Part shown: in pieces, positions 50,495 to 60,621 of the stretch | Layout: the number at the start of each line of letters is the position of its first letter | Numbering within the stretch: the first letter of the stretch is position 1 | Source: CAYNJF01 sp964397555 | Lineage (GTDB): Bacteria > Pseudomonadota > Gammaproteobacteria > Berkiellales > Berkiellaceae | NCBI GenBank assembly: GCA_964397555.1 | Contig: CAYNJF010000001.1 | Span: 1-64,000 of the forward strand | Length of the DNA: 64,000 nucleotides | Direction of reading: 5' to 3' | Translations under genes and position numbers: made by a program | The notes under the pieces: model-generated | Told to the model about the DNA's origin: nothing | The model's input: only the letters and a program-made list of their open reading frames with translations | Database searches by the model: none

Positions 50495-51253
50495 CTACGA
50501 TGACTCATGAGCATTCGACGATTTCTTCCAGCCGACTGCAATGCCACTTGTATATCGTAAGTCAACATAATCTATCTTATCATGTTGCTTACTTAATAGT
50601 TGATCATAAGCGCGCACGAATCTCTCAAGTCGCAACTCAATTTCTTGAGTCCCTAATAAGATTTTAATACCATTTGCCAAAGAAAGCTCCCAAGACCCCC
50701 TATCTTCTAGGGCTATCTGACTTACATCAAGCTTAAATTGCGACAACACCTGAGTGATCTCCTGCCATTGCGCATAAATTTGCTCATGACGTCCATCGGG
50801 CCCAGTAAATGTTGGTAATGACGACTTCAAACTAACACTGTTTGGGGTAATTAAGGCACCACTCTTAGTTAAAATAGCCGCGTCGTTCCAAATGGCTAGA
50901 GGTTTATGCTCAATGATGGTGATTTTGAGTTTATCGGGCCAGACTCTACGCAACTTCGCGTCATAAATCCAAGGGTGATCACCCAACTTCGTCTTTAATT
51001 CACTGATGTCTAAACCAAAAAACCCCTCATAAACATCATCAGCCATTACGTTAGCTAAATCCTCATCCGAAATATGCTCGTAATTACCAGCGATTTCAAC
51101 CTCTTTTATCGGAAATGGGTTTGCAAATATGCCGTATGATAAAAAGACCAAGCCAATCATCACCAAAAAGCCGCAACCTAAACCAATCACTAATCGATTG
51201 AGATTTTTCTTCCTAGTTACTAACTCAAGTTGTACGGCTTTTTTAGATTTCAT
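50495..51253 (-). CDS. ftsQ: Cell division protein FtsQ
   Basis: A 252-residue bitopic protein: short basic cytosolic tail, membrane segment (about 24-44), POTRA domain (about 52-120, FPIKEVEIAGN...) and beta domain with KLKITIIEHKPLAIWN and DLRYTSGIAV. It links FtsBL to the divisome. Its start overlaps ddlB's stop by four bases. Confidence 0.93.
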   Translation of the reverse strand: MKSKKAVQLELVTRKKNLNRLVIGLGCGFLVMIGLVFLSYGIFANPFPIKEVEIAGNYEHISDEDLANVMADDVYEGFFGLDISELKTKLGDHPWIYDAKLRRVWPDKLKITIIEHKPLAIWNDAAILTKSGALITPNSVSLKSSLPTFTGPDGRHEQIYAQWQEITQVLSQFKLDVSQIALEDRGSWELSLANGIKILLGTQEIELRLERFVRAYDQLLSKQHDKIDYVDLRYTSGIAVGWKKSSNAHESS

Positions 51254-52284
51254 CGGGCAGACTGGCTCAACTTAGGTTGTTCGAACACTTCTTGAACTTG
51301 TTTATCTGTAAAGGAGGTCGCAAGAATGCACATCACAAGCTCCTCAAAACCCAGCCCCACTTTTTGAGCTGACTTAGGTACTAAACTTGAAGGCGTCATG
51401 CCTGGGATGGTGTTGACTTCAAGCACCCAAGGGTTTTGATCTTTATCAATGATAAAATCCATCCTTCCCCAACCTTCACAACCTAGAGAGTAGAACGCCT
51501 TTTTGGCAATCTCTCTTACCTTGCGCTCAAGCTCGTCCGAATGCTTAGCCGGGCAATGGTATTGCGTTTTATTGGATTGGTATTTCATTTCATACGTGTA
51601 AAAACCATCGGGCACTTCCACTTGAACCGAAGGAAAGACTTCATCCCCAAGGACCGCAACAAACACATCAGCACCTTCTTTCCACTGCTCAACGACCACT
51701 TCGCCATAGGCTCTTGCGTCGGTAAAAGCGGCTTCAAGCTGACTTAAATCTCGAACGCAATGGGCTCCAACGCTCGAACCCTCGCACATGGGCTTAACCG
51801 CCACAGGTAAACCGAGTTCTTCAACTAATACTTGAGCTTGGCTTAAGGTATAGGCAAGACCAAACTTTGGCGTTGGAATGCCAAGCGCACTCATCACAAG
51901 CTTCGAGCGGGCTTTGTCCATTGCCAGGGCGGATGCGCCAGTTTTGGAGCCCGTGTAAGGGATCCCTAGGGAGTCTAGCGTTCCTTGTACGCCTCCATCT
52001 TCACCGTGGGTCCCGTGAAGAATAATAAAGGCACGGTCAAATTGGCCATCAATCAGGGTTTGAACGTAGTTGCCTTGAGCATCGACCAAATGCGCATCCA
52101 CGCCTTTGGCAATCAGTGCCTTGGCAATTTGCTCGCCCGAAGCCAAAGAAACTTCCCTTTCTTTGGAGGTGCCCCCATAAAGCACGGCCACTTTACCAAA
52201 TAGGTTTGCGTCTAATTGATGGGCTCCAAGGTAAGACTGAGGGTAGGCAAAAAAGTGGTTTGCGCCAACGGCAATGTCTTTCAT
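51250..52284 (-). CDS. ddlB: D-alanine--D-alanine ligase
   Basis: A 344-residue ATP-grasp enzyme for the peptidoglycan dipeptide. VAVLYGGTSKEREVSLASG (about 33-51) is the first substrate block, LHGTHGEDGGVQG (about 88-100), EGSSVGAHC (about 165-173), and WGRMDFIID / WVLEVNTIPGMT (about 271-298) bind ATP and metal. The N-terminal about 30 residues are an extension over E. coli DdlB, but GGAG precedes ATG 52284. Confidence 0.95.
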   Translation of the reverse strand: MKDIAVGANHFFAYPQSYLGAHQLDANLFGKVAVLYGGTSKEREVSLASGEQIAKALIAKGVDAHLVDAQGNYVQTLIDGQFDRAFIILHGTHGEDGGVQGTLDSLGIPYTGSKTGASALAMDKARSKLVMSALGIPTPKFGLAYTLSQAQVLVEELGLPVAVKPMCEGSSVGAHCVRDLSQLEAAFTDARAYGEVVVEQWKEGADVFVAVLGDEVFPSVQVEVPDGFYTYEMKYQSNKTQYHCPAKHSDELERKVREIAKKAFYSLGCEGWGRMDFIIDKDQNPWVLEVNTIPGMTPSSLVPKSAQKVGLGFEELVMCILATSFTDKQVQEVFEQPKLSQSAR

Positions 52285-52296
52285 AAAAAGCTCCAG

Positions 52297-53169
52297 TTAT
52301 CGGATGATTTTGACTTCAGGTTCCAAGGCTACGCCAAACTCTTTGTTTACGGTTTCTGAAATGGTGTCCATTAGGGTCAAAATATCCTCGCACGATGCTT
52401 TCTCTACATTAATGATAAAGTTAGCATGTTTTTCGCTGATCTTCGCCCCGCCTACTTGCAGCCCTTTCAAACCCGCTTGTTCTATCAATTGAGCGGCAAA
52501 CCCACCGTCTGGGTTTTTGAAAACCGATCCACAATTGTGGGTGCCAATCGGTTGAGATTGATTTCGAGCTCGAAGCAGCTCTTTTATCTTGTTAAATGTA
52601 ATGTCCCCACCACCGTCTTGGATCGGCAGCTCAAACACGCCCTCCACAAAAAATTCATTGGGATGCTTTGGCAAGACATGACGATAGCCCACCTCAAAAT
52701 CATCAAGGCCTCGATGGTGAAATTGACCCGTTAAGTCCACGGTTGTGACCTGTTTGACCCACTCCCAGGTTTGTCCGCCAAAAGCACCAGCATTCATTGC
52801 CAAAGCCCCACCAACCGTGCCGGGGATTCCAGAGAAGAATTCAGCGTTCAAACAATCATGTTTACAAGCTAACTTGGCCACTTTGGCGCAAGGCACTCCG
52901 CATTGCGCTTTTATCGTTCCATCCACAAACTCCAAACGATTGAGTTTTTTGGTATGGATGACGAGAGCATGGGTAGATTGACCGCAAAATAAGACGTTGG
53001 AGCCCAAGCCTAGCCAAATTAAAGGCATCGCCTCCGGCTTATTGGTTAAAAGCGTCGCCAATTGTTCGGGGGTTTCAGGGCAAGCGTAATATTTTGCTTG
53101 CCCGCCTACTCGCCAGGTATTAAGTCTTGATAAGTCCTTGTCTTTCTCGACAAGCTCAAAAAAACTCAT
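52297..53169 (-). CDS. murB: UDP-N-acetylenolpyruvoylglucosamine reductase
   Basis: A 290-residue flavoenzyme forming UDP-MurNAc. The FAD-binding region holds NTWRVGGQAKYYACP, WLGLGSNVLF and GIPGTVGGALAMNAGAFGG; SVFKNPDGGFAAQLIEQAG carries the catalytic Ser, and the C-terminal Glu is in EVKII. The short length fits the type II MurB group rather than the longer E. coli type. Its ATG overlaps the murC stop (ATGA). Confidence 0.95.
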   Translation of the reverse strand: MSFFELVEKDKDLSRLNTWRVGGQAKYYACPETPEQLATLLTNKPEAMPLIWLGLGSNVLFCGQSTHALVIHTKKLNRLEFVDGTIKAQCGVPCAKVAKLACKHDCLNAEFFSGIPGTVGGALAMNAGAFGGQTWEWVKQVTTVDLTGQFHHRGLDDFEVGYRHVLPKHPNEFFVEGVFELPIQDGGGDITFNKIKELLRARNQSQPIGTHNCGSVFKNPDGGFAAQLIEQAGLKGLQVGGAKISEKHANFIINVEKASCEDILTLMDTISETVNKEFGVALEPEVKIIR

Positions 53170-54632
53170 GCCGATGCGGCAAACGCTGATGAATCGAAGG
53201 CTTGCACCATCTCTTTAGGGATCCGTCCTATGTCACCGGCGCCTTGGACAATCAAGACTTCATTGCCTTCAAGATGCTTTTGCAACAAAGGAACCAGCTC
53301 TTCGATTTTTGGTACAAATATCGGATTGACTTCTCCTCGAGCTCGGATGGCCCCCGTTAGAGCGCGGCCATCGGCCCCAACAACAGGCTTTTCACCCGCC
53401 GAGAAGACTTCGGTTAAAAAGAGTTTATCGACTTTAGACAGCACCTCAACGAAGTCTTCAAACATATCCTGAGTGCGACTATAACGATGCGGTTGAAAGG
53501 CCAAGACAAGCTGCTTATCCGGCCAAGCGGCCCTGGCGGCCTCTATGGTCGCATTAAGCTCGACGGGATGATGGCCATAATCGTCAATCATCATGGTTCG
53601 TCCTTGTTTCATGTCGGACTCCATAAAACAATGAAAACGACGACCTACCCCTTTAAATTCGGACAAGCCTTTTTGGATGGCGATAGGGCTTACGCCCTCT
53701 TCTAAGGCAACGGCGAGGGCCGCTGTGGCGTTGAGCGCGTTGTGACGACCAGGCATGTTGAGTTCAATTTTTAAGGGCTCGGATAAATGGGGCCCTTGTA
53801 CACAAAAATGACTTTGCATCTCATTTTGAACAAAATCGGTAATCTGATAATCAGCCTTTGCATCAAACCCATACGTTTTGTAAGGGCGTCCAATATGTTT
53901 GACCATTTCAGCGATGGTTTCACAGTCAATGCAAGCCACCAGCAACCCGTAAAACGGTAGGCGTTGAGCAAACTGCACAAAGGTTTGTTTAAGGTTATTA
54001 AAGTCATGACCGTAGGTAGCCATGTGATCTTTATCAATGTTGGTGATGATGGAGACCATTGGGCTCAAGTGCACAAAAGAGCCATCACTTTCGTCGGCCT
54101 CAGCGACCAAATACGCCCCATCCCCAAGTTTGGCGTTGGAGCCTGTGCTATTGAGCACGCCACCTATCACAAAGGTTGGATCAAGGTTCCCGTGAGCTAA
54201 AACAGAGGCAAGCATGCTCGTGGTCGTGGTTTTCCCGTGAGTCCCTGCCACGGCGATCCCATATCGAAAGCGCATTAATTCTGCCAACATCTCAGCGCGT
54301 GGCACCACAGGGATGCGCGCCTCATCCGCCGCAAGTAATTCGGGGTTTTCAGCATCGATTGCGCTTGAGACCACAACCACGTCAGCGCCTTGAATATGCT
54401 TGCTTTGGTGACCAAGCATGATGGTAGCCCCTAAATCACGCAACCGAGAAGTCATCACGTTTTCAGAGCGATCAGAGCCTTGAACTTCAAAGCCAGAGGT
54501 CAGTAACACCTCAGCAATGCCGCCCATACCAGCGCCGCCGATCCCAACAAAATGAACTCGGCGGATACGGCGTAGGCCTAGCTGTTGAACTGAATTAGGG
54601 TTGATTTGATCCGAAGGATGCGGATTTTCCAC
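53166..54632 (-). CDS. murC: UDP-N-acetylmuramate--L-alanine ligase
   Basis: A 488-residue Mur ligase. I favour GTG 54632 with AGGT five bases upstream over a TTG at 54647. Blocks: HFVGIGGAGMGGIAEVL (UDP binding), AGTHGKTTT (P-loop, about 110-118), EADESDGSF, HNALNATAAL and FQPHRYSRT. It overlaps murG by 38 bases, consistent with coupled translation. Confidence 0.96.
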   Translation of the reverse strand: MENPHPSDQINPNSVQQLGLRRIRRVHFVGIGGAGMGGIAEVLLTSGFEVQGSDRSENVMTSRLRDLGATIMLGHQSKHIQGADVVVVSSAIDAENPELLAADEARIPVVPRAEMLAELMRFRYGIAVAGTHGKTTTTSMLASVLAHGNLDPTFVIGGVLNSTGSNAKLGDGAYLVAEADESDGSFVHLSPMVSIITNIDKDHMATYGHDFNNLKQTFVQFAQRLPFYGLLVACIDCETIAEMVKHIGRPYKTYGFDAKADYQITDFVQNEMQSHFCVQGPHLSEPLKIELNMPGRHNALNATAALAVALEEGVSPIAIQKGLSEFKGVGRRFHCFMESDMKQGRTMMIDDYGHHPVELNATIEAARAAWPDKQLVLAFQPHRYSRTQDMFEDFVEVLSKVDKLFLTEVFSAGEKPVVGADGRALTGAIRARGEVNPIFVPKIEELVPLLQKHLEGNEVLIVQGAGDIGRIPKEMVQAFDSSAFAASA

Positions 54633-55704
54633 GACTGACCTCGACAAAATAATTAGCGACTTGTTCAGTAGCCTCAGGTTTGGCTAATGACTTACTCTTG
54701 TTACTCATATCGAGCAATTTATCACGATCATTGGCAAGAGTCAGAATCAAATCACTTAACTTTGTTGCAGAGAGTTCAGATTGTGGCAATAAAACCGCCG
54801 CACCGGCATCAGTCAGATAACGAGCGTTATAACTTTGATGATCATCCACCGCGTGAGGAAAAGGGATCAAAATACTTGGAACACCGGCCGCCGCCAACTC
54901 AGCGATGGTTAAAGCTCCCGAACGACATATCACAATATCAGCCCAATGGTAGGCTTTGGCCATGTCATCAATAAAGCTTGTTAGCTCAAACTTAGACTCA
55001 ACGCCCAAGTAGAGCTTTCTGGTCGACTCAATGTCATTTTTTCCAGTTTGGTGTCGAATTTCCACTTTGGTTTGTGACTCAATGGCTTTGATGGCTCTTG
55101 GTACTGTTTGATTTAAAGCTCTTGCGCCAAGAGATCCACCGATGACCAACACTCTTAGTGTCTCGTGGGTTCGAGGACTGCGCTCATCCCCAACGTGAAT
55201 AATACTTTCGCGAACCGGGTTGCCAGTAATAGCGACCTTTGAGTAAGCAAAGGTTTTAGGAAAGGCGGTCAATATCTTTTTCGCAAACGGGGCTAACAAT
55301 CGATTGGTCATTCCAGATAAGGCATTTTGTTCATGAACAATCAAAGGGATCCTCAAGCACCAAGCGGCAATGCCCCCAGGGCCTGCTACGTATCCACCCA
55401 TGGATATGACAGCTTTTGGCTTTACCTGGCGTATGACTTTAAACGATTGGAAAAAAGCCTTACTCACTCGAAAAGGCGCTTTTAACCAACCCAATAAACC
55501 ATTGCCTCTTAGCCCTTTCACATGAATGTAATGCATTGGAATGTTGGCTTTGGGGACAAGGTTGGCTTCAATCCCAGCATGAGTGCCCAACCATTGAACA
55601 TCAAACCCTTGATCCATCAAACGTTGGGCCACACTCAAAGCGGGCATCACATGACCACCTGTGCCCCCCGCCATGATCAAAAGAGTAAGTTTATTATCAG
55701 ACAA
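54595..55704 (-). CDS. murG: N-acetylglucosaminyltransferase MurG (lipid II synthesis)
   Basis: A 369-residue membrane-associated glycosyltransferase. TTG 55704 is preceded by GAGAGG at good spacing and gives the usual short N-terminus before MAGGTGGHVMPAL; longer frames start in ftsW. VIGGSLGARALN (about 195-206) and RSGALTIAELAAAGVPSILIPFPHAVDDHQ (C-terminal, cut here into several motifs: RSGALTIAE, PSILIPFP, DDHQ) are the UDP-GlcNAc site. It overlaps ftsW by eight bases. Confidence 0.95.
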   Translation of the reverse strand: MSDNKLTLLIMAGGTGGHVMPALSVAQRLMDQGFDVQWLGTHAGIEANLVPKANIPMHYIHVKGLRGNGLLGWLKAPFRVSKAFFQSFKVIRQVKPKAVISMGGYVAGPGGIAAWCLRIPLIVHEQNALSGMTNRLLAPFAKKILTAFPKTFAYSKVAITGNPVRESIIHVGDERSPRTHETLRVLVIGGSLGARALNQTVPRAIKAIESQTKVEIRHQTGKNDIESTRKLYLGVESKFELTSFIDDMAKAYHWADIVICRSGALTIAELAAAGVPSILIPFPHAVDDHQSYNARYLTDAGAAVLLPQSELSATKLSDLILTLANDRDKLLDMSNKSKSLAKPEATEQVANYFVEVSRGKSASFGSNQP

Positions 55705-56848
55705 AGCCAGCCTCTCGTCTAAAGTAAGTTCGATTATCTTTATCAATTCTAAGCATTAACCCGAAGGCAAAGCAAAGCATTAACAACGATGAGCCACCAT
55801 AACTCAAAAACGGTAAGGTTAACCCTTTCGTGGGTAAAAGGCCGGTGTTTACCCCCATGTTGACCAGAGCTTGAAGCCCTACCCAAAAAGTTATGCCATA
55901 AGAGATGAAGGCGCTGTAGCGATCATCTCGCTGCTCAGCGAGCATGCCAATTTGAATGCCTCGATACACCAAGATCCCAAACAAGACCACAACCGAGAGT
56001 GCTCCCATGAGTCCAAGCTCCTCGGCTAAAACCGCAAACACAAAATCTGTGTAGGCTTCTGGCAAATAAAAGAGTTTTTGAACGCTGGCGCCAATACCAA
56101 CCCCAAACCACTCACCTCGCCCAAAGGCAATCAAAGCCTGAGTAAGCTGATAACCTGAATCATATTGATAAGCCCAAGGATCTAAAAAGGAGGTCAGTCG
56201 TTTAATCCGATAAGGTGCGCTCAACATGATTCCGGTTAAGGCCACGACAAGGCCAATGCCCAAAACAAAAAAGTATTTGAAAGGGACGCCTGCCAGAAAA
56301 AGCATGCCTAGTCCTGTGGCAAGGATCACTACCGTGGCACCAAAATCAGGCTCTAACAATAACAGAACACTGATCACCCCCAGAATACCCAGCGGCTTTA
56401 AAAACCCTATCCATTCGGCGCTGATTGCCTTTTCATGGCGAACGATGTACCCAGCAAGAAAGATGATGATCCCTACTTTTGCAATCTCAGAGACTTGCAA
56501 GGATAAAATGCCTAAGTCAATCCAGCGCGAGCTCCCGTTGATGGTTTTTCCGATGCCAGGGATGAGCACTAAAATCAAAAGCCCTATCATGCCAAAGAGA
56601 ATCAAAGGTGACGTTCGTTGCCAAAACGCCATCGGCAATTGACGCACGCCAACGCAGGTTAAGATCCCAGCAAACAGAAAAATCGCATGCCGGATCACAT
56701 AATGAAATTCACTGCCTGTGCGCTGTTGAGCCACCACCATCGAGGCGGACGTCACCATCACAAGGCCAAGCAGCATTAAAAGAACCAGCGACAACACCAG
56801 CTGGGGATCAAATGACCATCGTAACCAAGCGGTATTTTTGCTATGCAT
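55697..56848 (-). CDS. ftsW: Septal peptidoglycan polymerase FtsW
   Basis: A 383-residue SEDS-family glycosyltransferase with ten membrane segments. GSSRWIDLG (about 109-117), LEPDFGATV (about 161-169), AEELGLMGAL and TGLLPTKGLTLPFLSYGGSSL (in pieces: TGLLPTKG, PFLSYGGSS) are hallmark motifs; the catalytic Asp lies in the large periplasmic loop. Works with FtsI. Confidence 0.97.
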   Translation of the reverse strand: MHSKNTAWLRWSFDPQLVLSLVLLMLLGLVMVTSASMVVAQQRTGSEFHYVIRHAIFLFAGILTCVGVRQLPMAFWQRTSPLILFGMIGLLILVLIPGIGKTINGSSRWIDLGILSLQVSEIAKVGIIIFLAGYIVRHEKAISAEWIGFLKPLGILGVISVLLLLEPDFGATVVILATGLGMLFLAGVPFKYFFVLGIGLVVALTGIMLSAPYRIKRLTSFLDPWAYQYDSGYQLTQALIAFGRGEWFGVGIGASVQKLFYLPEAYTDFVFAVLAEELGLMGALSVVVLFGILVYRGIQIGMLAEQRDDRYSAFISYGITFWVGLQALVNMGVNTGLLPTKGLTLPFLSYGGSSLLMLCFAFGLMLRIDKDNRTYFRREAGFV

Positions 56849-56856
56849 GTCTATCC

Positions 56857-58188
56857 CTAAAGTTCGTGGATTGCTTGGAGAAAAGCTTCGCCTCGTTCCT
56901 CAAAATTCGCAAAGCGATCTAAACTGGTGCAAGCCGGAGACAACAAAACCGCGTCTCCAGACTGCGCTAAGGCATGCGCTCGCTCAACGGCACTTTTCAT
57001 CTGATGAGGCCCTTTAATCATCTCACATGGAGCATAATCTCTTAAAGACTTATCCAAAGAGGGAGCATCATGACCAATCAATAGCACTTGCCTTGCCGAT
57101 TGCTTCACCAAAGGTTGTAACTGCGAGAAATCAAAATCTTTGGCTTTACCGCCAGCAATCAACACAATCTGACCCTCGATGCGTTGTGAGACTGATTTTA
57201 GGGCTGCCACAGTGGCCCCGACGTTGGTGCCCTTAGAGTCATTGATCCAAAGCACGCCATTCATGTTTTTAACCAACTGACATCGATGCTTCAGATCGGT
57301 AAATGTTTTTAAGGTTTCAATCATCGGCTCAAACGCCAACCCCATCGCATGCCCTATGGCCAATGCGGACAGGGCATTCAAGACATTGTGCTCACCAAAA
57401 AGCGACATCTGTGTCTCGCCCATTAAAACTTGTGAACCATAACAAAGCAGTCTTTCCCCTTGGACTTCTCTGAGGCCAAACTCACCCTCTTGGGGCTCAT
57501 CCAAGCCGAACGTCATGGTTTGCTCTAAGGCTTGCTTAGGCTTTGTGTTTGGATCTTGGCGGTTGTAAACGCCGACACTCGCCCCGTGGTAGATCCGATG
57601 TTTGGCCTCAATGTAGGCTTCCATTGAGCCATGACGATCTAAGTGATCGGCACTTAAGTTCAAAATAGCGGCCACTTTGGGACGAAGTGAATGGGTAAGC
57701 TCAAGTTGAAAGCTAGAAAGTTCTAAGACAAAAGCTTGCGGCTTTGAGACCGTGAGCAAATCTAAGGCTGGAACACCGATGTTGCCGCCTACGTAGGATT
57801 TGACACCCGCCTTTTTGGCCATTTCGCCAACCAACGTCGTGACGGTGCTTTTCCCATTGGACCCTGTGATCCCAACCACAGGTAAATCGTTGTTTTGAGC
57901 GAACAGCTCAATGTCACCCCAGACGGGAACCTTGGCTTTTTCAATGGCCTCAAAAATGGGATCGGTCCTAGCCAGCCCAGGTGAGACCAACACCGCTTTT
58001 GCCCCCTCTAAAATACTCAAAGGAAACTCACCCAGATGACATTCGACCTGTGGGTACTTTTCTTGAAAAATTTTTAAATTGGGTGGCTTTTCTCGGTTAT
58101 CAGCAACTTTGACCGTGGCCCCTTGAGCCAACAAGTAACGAATGGAAGAAAGCCCGGTACGCCCGAGACCCAATACCACATAAGACAT
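56857..58188 (-). CDS. murD: UDP-N-acetylmuramoylalanine--D-glutamate ligase
   Basis: A 443-residue Mur ligase. VVLGLGRTGLSSIRYL (UDP site, residues 4-19), GITGSNGKSTVT (about 107-118), ELSSFQLE, LNLSADHLDRHG, HNVLNALSAL and LSPACTSLDRFANFEERGE (in pieces: LSPACTS, FANFEERG) are intact. Four bases after mraY. Confidence 0.97.
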   Translation of the reverse strand: MSYVVLGLGRTGLSSIRYLLAQGATVKVADNREKPPNLKIFQEKYPQVECHLGEFPLSILEGAKAVLVSPGLARTDPIFEAIEKAKVPVWGDIELFAQNNDLPVVGITGSNGKSTVTTLVGEMAKKAGVKSYVGGNIGVPALDLLTVSKPQAFVLELSSFQLELTHSLRPKVAAILNLSADHLDRHGSMEAYIEAKHRIYHGASVGVYNRQDPNTKPKQALEQTMTFGLDEPQEGEFGLREVQGERLLCYGSQVLMGETQMSLFGEHNVLNALSALAIGHAMGLAFEPMIETLKTFTDLKHRCQLVKNMNGVLWINDSKGTNVGATVAALKSVSQRIEGQIVLIAGGKAKDFDFSQLQPLVKQSARQVLLIGHDAPSLDKSLRDYAPCEMIKGPHQMKSAVERAHALAQSGDAVLLSPACTSLDRFANFEERGEAFLQAIHEL

Positions 58189-58192
58189 GTCA

Positions 58193-59275
58193 TCACCTAA
58201 GTTTTAATGTTGCTAATCCCATAAGAACCAGGATAAAGGTCATGATCCAAAACCGCACAATCACCTTAGGTTCGGCCCACCCTTTGAGCTCGAAGTGATG
58301 ATGAATCGGTGCCATTTTGAACACTCGCTTCCCAGTCAACTTGAACGAGGCCACTTGCAACATCACCGAAACCGTCTCCAAGACGAAGACCCCGCTCATT
58401 AAGAAAAAAACAATCTCTTGGCGTACCACCACGGCGATGATCCCAAGAGCCGCCCCTAGCGCCAATGAACCCACATCGCCCATGAACACTTGGGCTGGAT
58501 AGGCGTTGAACCACAAAAAACCGAGTCCAGCACCGACGATCGAGGCGCAAATGATGACGACTTCTCCCGCCCCTTGCACATAAGGCACCGCCAAATACTC
58601 AGAAAACGCCATGTGACCTGATGCATAGGCAAAGACCGCCAACGCCCCCGCCACCATCACGGCCGGTAAAATCGCCAACCCATCCAAACCGTCCGTCAAA
58701 TTAACCGCATTGGACGAACCCACAATGACAAAATACCCCAAGACCACATAAAAAGCGCCAAGTGGAATTAAAATGTCTTTGAAAAACGGGACAATCAAAC
58801 CAGTTTGCTCAGGGGTTGAGGCACTTAAATACAGCCAAGACATTGCCATGAGCGCAATCACCGATTGCGCGAGAAGCTTGCCTCGTGCCGAAAGCCCCTT
58901 GGAGTTTTTCTTGATAATTTTTTGATAATCATCGTACCAACCAATGGCACCGAAACCCGCTGTCACCATCAGAACCACCCAAACCAAGTGATTGGATAAG
59001 TCGGCCCAAAGTAAGACGGAGACCAGCACAGAGCATAAAATCAAAACGCCCCCCATGGTGGGAGTGCCCTGCTTTTTTAAATGAGATTGAGGCCCGTCAT
59101 CGCGCACCATTTGCCCCATCTGATGATGGGACAACCATGTGATGAGACTGGGGCCAAAACACAAGGAAAACGCCAAAGCCGTCAAAGAGGCAAAAATGGC
59201 TCTTAGCGTGATGTAGTGAAAAACGTGAAATGAGTGGTGGTACTGGGACAGATAATCTGCCAAGGCAACCAACAT
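58193..59275 (-). CDS. mraY: Phospho-MurNAc-pentapeptide translocase
   Basis: A 360-residue, ten-segment membrane enzyme making lipid I. KKQGTPTMGG (about 67-76), GWYDDYQKI with the Mg-binding Asp pair (about 111-119), NLTDGLDGLA (about 190-199), GDVGSLALG (about 265-273) and the MAPIHHHFELKGW His loop (about 322-334) are present. Length equals the E. coli enzyme. Confidence 0.98.
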   Translation of the reverse strand: MLVALADYLSQYHHSFHVFHYITLRAIFASLTALAFSLCFGPSLITWLSHHQMGQMVRDDGPQSHLKKQGTPTMGGVLILCSVLVSVLLWADLSNHLVWVVLMVTAGFGAIGWYDDYQKIIKKNSKGLSARGKLLAQSVIALMAMSWLYLSASTPEQTGLIVPFFKDILIPLGAFYVVLGYFVIVGSSNAVNLTDGLDGLAILPAVMVAGALAVFAYASGHMAFSEYLAVPYVQGAGEVVIICASIVGAGLGFLWFNAYPAQVFMGDVGSLALGAALGIIAVVVRQEIVFFLMSGVFVLETVSVMLQVASFKLTGKRVFKMAPIHHHFELKGWAEPKVIVRFWIMTFILVLMGLATLKLR

Positions 59276-59276
59276 G

Positions 59277-60617
59277 TTATGCTTCCTCTTTGTTTAACAT
59301 CCCCTGAACCACGGTCTCCATCTGCGCGGAACGCGAACCCTTTATCAGAATAGACGCATCGCGATCAATTTGCTTTAACTCAGCTAATAAACTGTCTTTG
59401 TCTGGGAACCAAGTGGCACCATGACCAAACGAATCCACGGTGTTCTTAGTTAACCCACCAACACCAAGCAAGCGATGAATCCCTAACTCTTTTGCAAGCA
59501 AACCAATCTCGCCGTGCAATCGTTGTGAGTCTTCACCAAGTTCAGCCATCTCACCCATGACAAAAATTTTCTGATTCGGAAAATGAACTAATAGTTTGAG
59601 TGCCGATTCTATCGAACCTGGATTAGAATTATAAGTGTCATCGATCAATTCAAGACCATTCTCTAAGCTTACCCGCTTTAAACGCCCCTCGACACCACCA
59701 AACTCACTCAGACCTTTGGCGACCTGCTCTAGCCCCAAACCTAATGCGTAGCAACAAGCCGCGCTGGCCAACGCATTCATCACTTGATGCTCACCGCTCA
59801 CTCGAAGCACCACCTCTTGACTCCCTTTCGGAGTGATCAGAGTAAAACTTGTTTGTTTGGGTTCATACTTAATTTGGGTGGCCTGAATGTCTGCCTGTTT
59901 GTCCAGCCCAAAGCTCAGCGTCTTTTTTTCGCCAATGATTGATAACCAAGCCTCAAAGTAAGGTGAGTCTTTGTTGACGCAGGCCGTGCCGGTCAGGGCC
60001 AAGCGTTGATAGATTTCAGCTTTGGCTTGAGCGATGCCATCCACCGAGCCAAACCCTTCTAAGTGGGCTGGATGGACATTCGTGATCACGCTGATGTCGG
60101 GTTGGGCGATGGAGGCCACATAATCAATATCACCTTGCCCACTTGCGCCCATTTCAATGACGGCATAATCATGAGCTTGGTTTAAATTCATGAGCGTCAG
60201 TGGTACGCCTATTTGATTGTTATAGTTGCCTGAGGTGATGAGGGGGTTGCCGACCTGTTTGAGAATTTCGCCAATCATCGTTTTGACGGTCGTCTTTCCA
60301 CAACTGCCTGTGACTCCGATCATGGGGGTATTGAATTGTGCCCGATGATAGGCCGCAATTTGCCCCAAGGCCTGAACGGTGTCATCGACCAATAACCCTG
60401 TCTGTTCCAAGGAGTAAGGACGTTGTGCTAAAACGGCGCTTGCCCCGTTTTCAAAGGCTGTCTTAATGTAATCATGACCATCTACGCGTTCGCCTTGGAT
60501 GGCCACAAAAAGACTGCCAGGCTTAAGCGTGCGTGTATCAATACTCATAGAGTCAAAGGCGGCATCTGGCCCAACGTGCGTCGCCCCCAAAAGATTCTCG
60601 ATGTCACTGAGTTTCAT
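59277..60617 (-). CDS. murF: UDP-MurNAc-tripeptide--D-Ala-D-Ala ligase
   Basis: A 446-residue Mur ligase adding the dipeptide made by DdlB. SIDTRTLKPGSLFVAIQG near 25-42, GVTGSCGKTTVK near 100-111, EMGASGQGDI, NVHPAHLEGFGS and DDTYNSNPGSIESAL (near 311-325) are diagnostic. Two bases before mraY, four bases after murE. Confidence 0.97.
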   Translation of the reverse strand: MKLSDIENLLGATHVGPDAAFDSMSIDTRTLKPGSLFVAIQGERVDGHDYIKTAFENGASAVLAQRPYSLEQTGLLVDDTVQALGQIAAYHRAQFNTPMIGVTGSCGKTTVKTMIGEILKQVGNPLITSGNYNNQIGVPLTLMNLNQAHDYAVIEMGASGQGDIDYVASIAQPDISVITNVHPAHLEGFGSVDGIAQAKAEIYQRLALTGTACVNKDSPYFEAWLSIIGEKKTLSFGLDKQADIQATQIKYEPKQTSFTLITPKGSQEVVLRVSGEHQVMNALASAACCYALGLGLEQVAKGLSEFGGVEGRLKRVSLENGLELIDDTYNSNPGSIESALKLLVHFPNQKIFVMGEMAELGEDSQRLHGEIGLLAKELGIHRLLGVGGLTKNTVDSFGHGATWFPDKDSLLAELKQIDRDASILIKGSRSAQMETVVQGMLNKEEA

Positions 60618-60621
60618 GGTT